From the NCBI GenBank assembly GCA_902621165.1, contig CACNKX010000003.1:1-64000 (forward strand): a DNA stretch of 64,000 bases, read 5' to 3'. The stretch is from an uncultured Alphaproteobacteria bacterium. GTDB taxonomy: Bacteria > Pseudomonadota > Alphaproteobacteria > HIMB59 > GCA-002718135. The translations under genes were made by a program, and so were the position numbers. The notes beneath the pieces are model-generated. The model had not been told where the DNA came from, did not search any database, and worked only from the letters and a program-made list of their open reading frames with translations. Each line of letters begins with the position of its first letter. Position 1 is the stretch's first letter. Shown here piece after piece: positions 63,959-64,000 of the stretch.

Positions 63959-64000
63959 CATGGCTCACATTGAGTCATGCTTTACTTTTCATGCTTAGCT
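63959..64000 (-). promoter_or_regulatory. Partial leader of amt copy 1 with hairpin and shared 12-mer
   Basis: The 12-base AGCTAAGCATGA (64000-63989, minus strand) is identical to the element at 61962-61951 before the other amt. Next comes a hairpin with arms CATG-CTCA and TGAG-CATG (63959-63979, one A-C mismatch, three-base loop). The rest of the leader is outside the window. Confidence 0.5.

Overview
The window is strongly AT-rich and very compact: genes abut or overlap by 1-11 bases, no gap exceeds about 265 bases, and no rRNA, tRNA, insertion sequence, prophage or CRISPR array was seen. The gene set and order point to a small-genome, free-living marine alphaproteobacterium of the SAR11 / AEGEAN-169 (HIMB59) kind. 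Supporting signs are a CcrM-type GANTC methylase, the alphaproteobacterial strings mutY-DUF721-dsbA-like-smc, atpI-B-E-F'-F and ispH-thrB-rnhA, paired ammonium transporters and sugar-acid catabolism. The exact clade is an inference.

Layout. 1-1244: ccrM behind a promoter carrying three GANTC sites. 1241-10031 (minus): a two-partner secretion operon, with a 1746-residue FHA-like exoprotein built on about twelve FG-GAP-like repeats, its TpsB transporter, a LivJ-type binding protein and a histidine phosphatase. 10123-12035: a MATE exporter and a GNAT-like protein. 12108-23847: purine synthesis, with guaB (no CBS domains), purE and purK on plus, purM-N-F-D-C on minus, and a purSL fusion with purQ on plus. 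23849-33966: housekeeping (mutY, DUF721, a DsbA-like protein, a short smc, the ATP synthase Fo genes, ispH, thrB, rnhA, a YceI protein).

33987-47977: a catabolic island with xylulokinase, an EamA exporter, a serine hydrolase, an Ldh-family reductase, a GlcD-like FAD oxidase, a PhyH dioxygenase, a Gfo/Idh/MocA dehydrogenase, rhamnose mutarotase, a fuconolactonase-like amidohydrolase, a divergent PdxA homologue, L-rhamnonate dehydratase, a pentonate-type IlvD/Edd dehydratase and an SMP-30 lactonase. Together with the SDR at 56482-57219 these fit an oxidative, non-phosphorylative route for deoxyhexose and pentose sugars.

48022-53523 (minus): a six-gene operon with two paralogous histidine-box membrane desaturase/hydroxylases, a Rieske ferredoxin, a ferredoxin reductase, a PanB-like protein and a sterol-desaturase-family protein. 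The oxygenase-ferredoxin-reductase trio resembles rhizobial MocD/E/F, which removes the O-methyl group of a rhizopine. It diverges from a ribose-type sugar ABC transporter (53713-56485). I propose an uptake-plus-oxidative-demethylation or hydroxylation module for a methylated or otherwise modified sugar or cyclitol. This is the best candidate here for an undescribed pathway.

56482-60547: SDR, peroxiredoxin, DsbD, AlgH/YqgE and a 63-residue basic protein. 60608-64000: two amt genes (minus) separated by a winged-helix-like gene. The leader of the amt gene at 60608 holds two tandem minus-strand copies of the glutamine (glnA) riboswitch aptamer, placed right after a plausible promoter. The other amt leader runs off the window but shares a 12-base element with the first.
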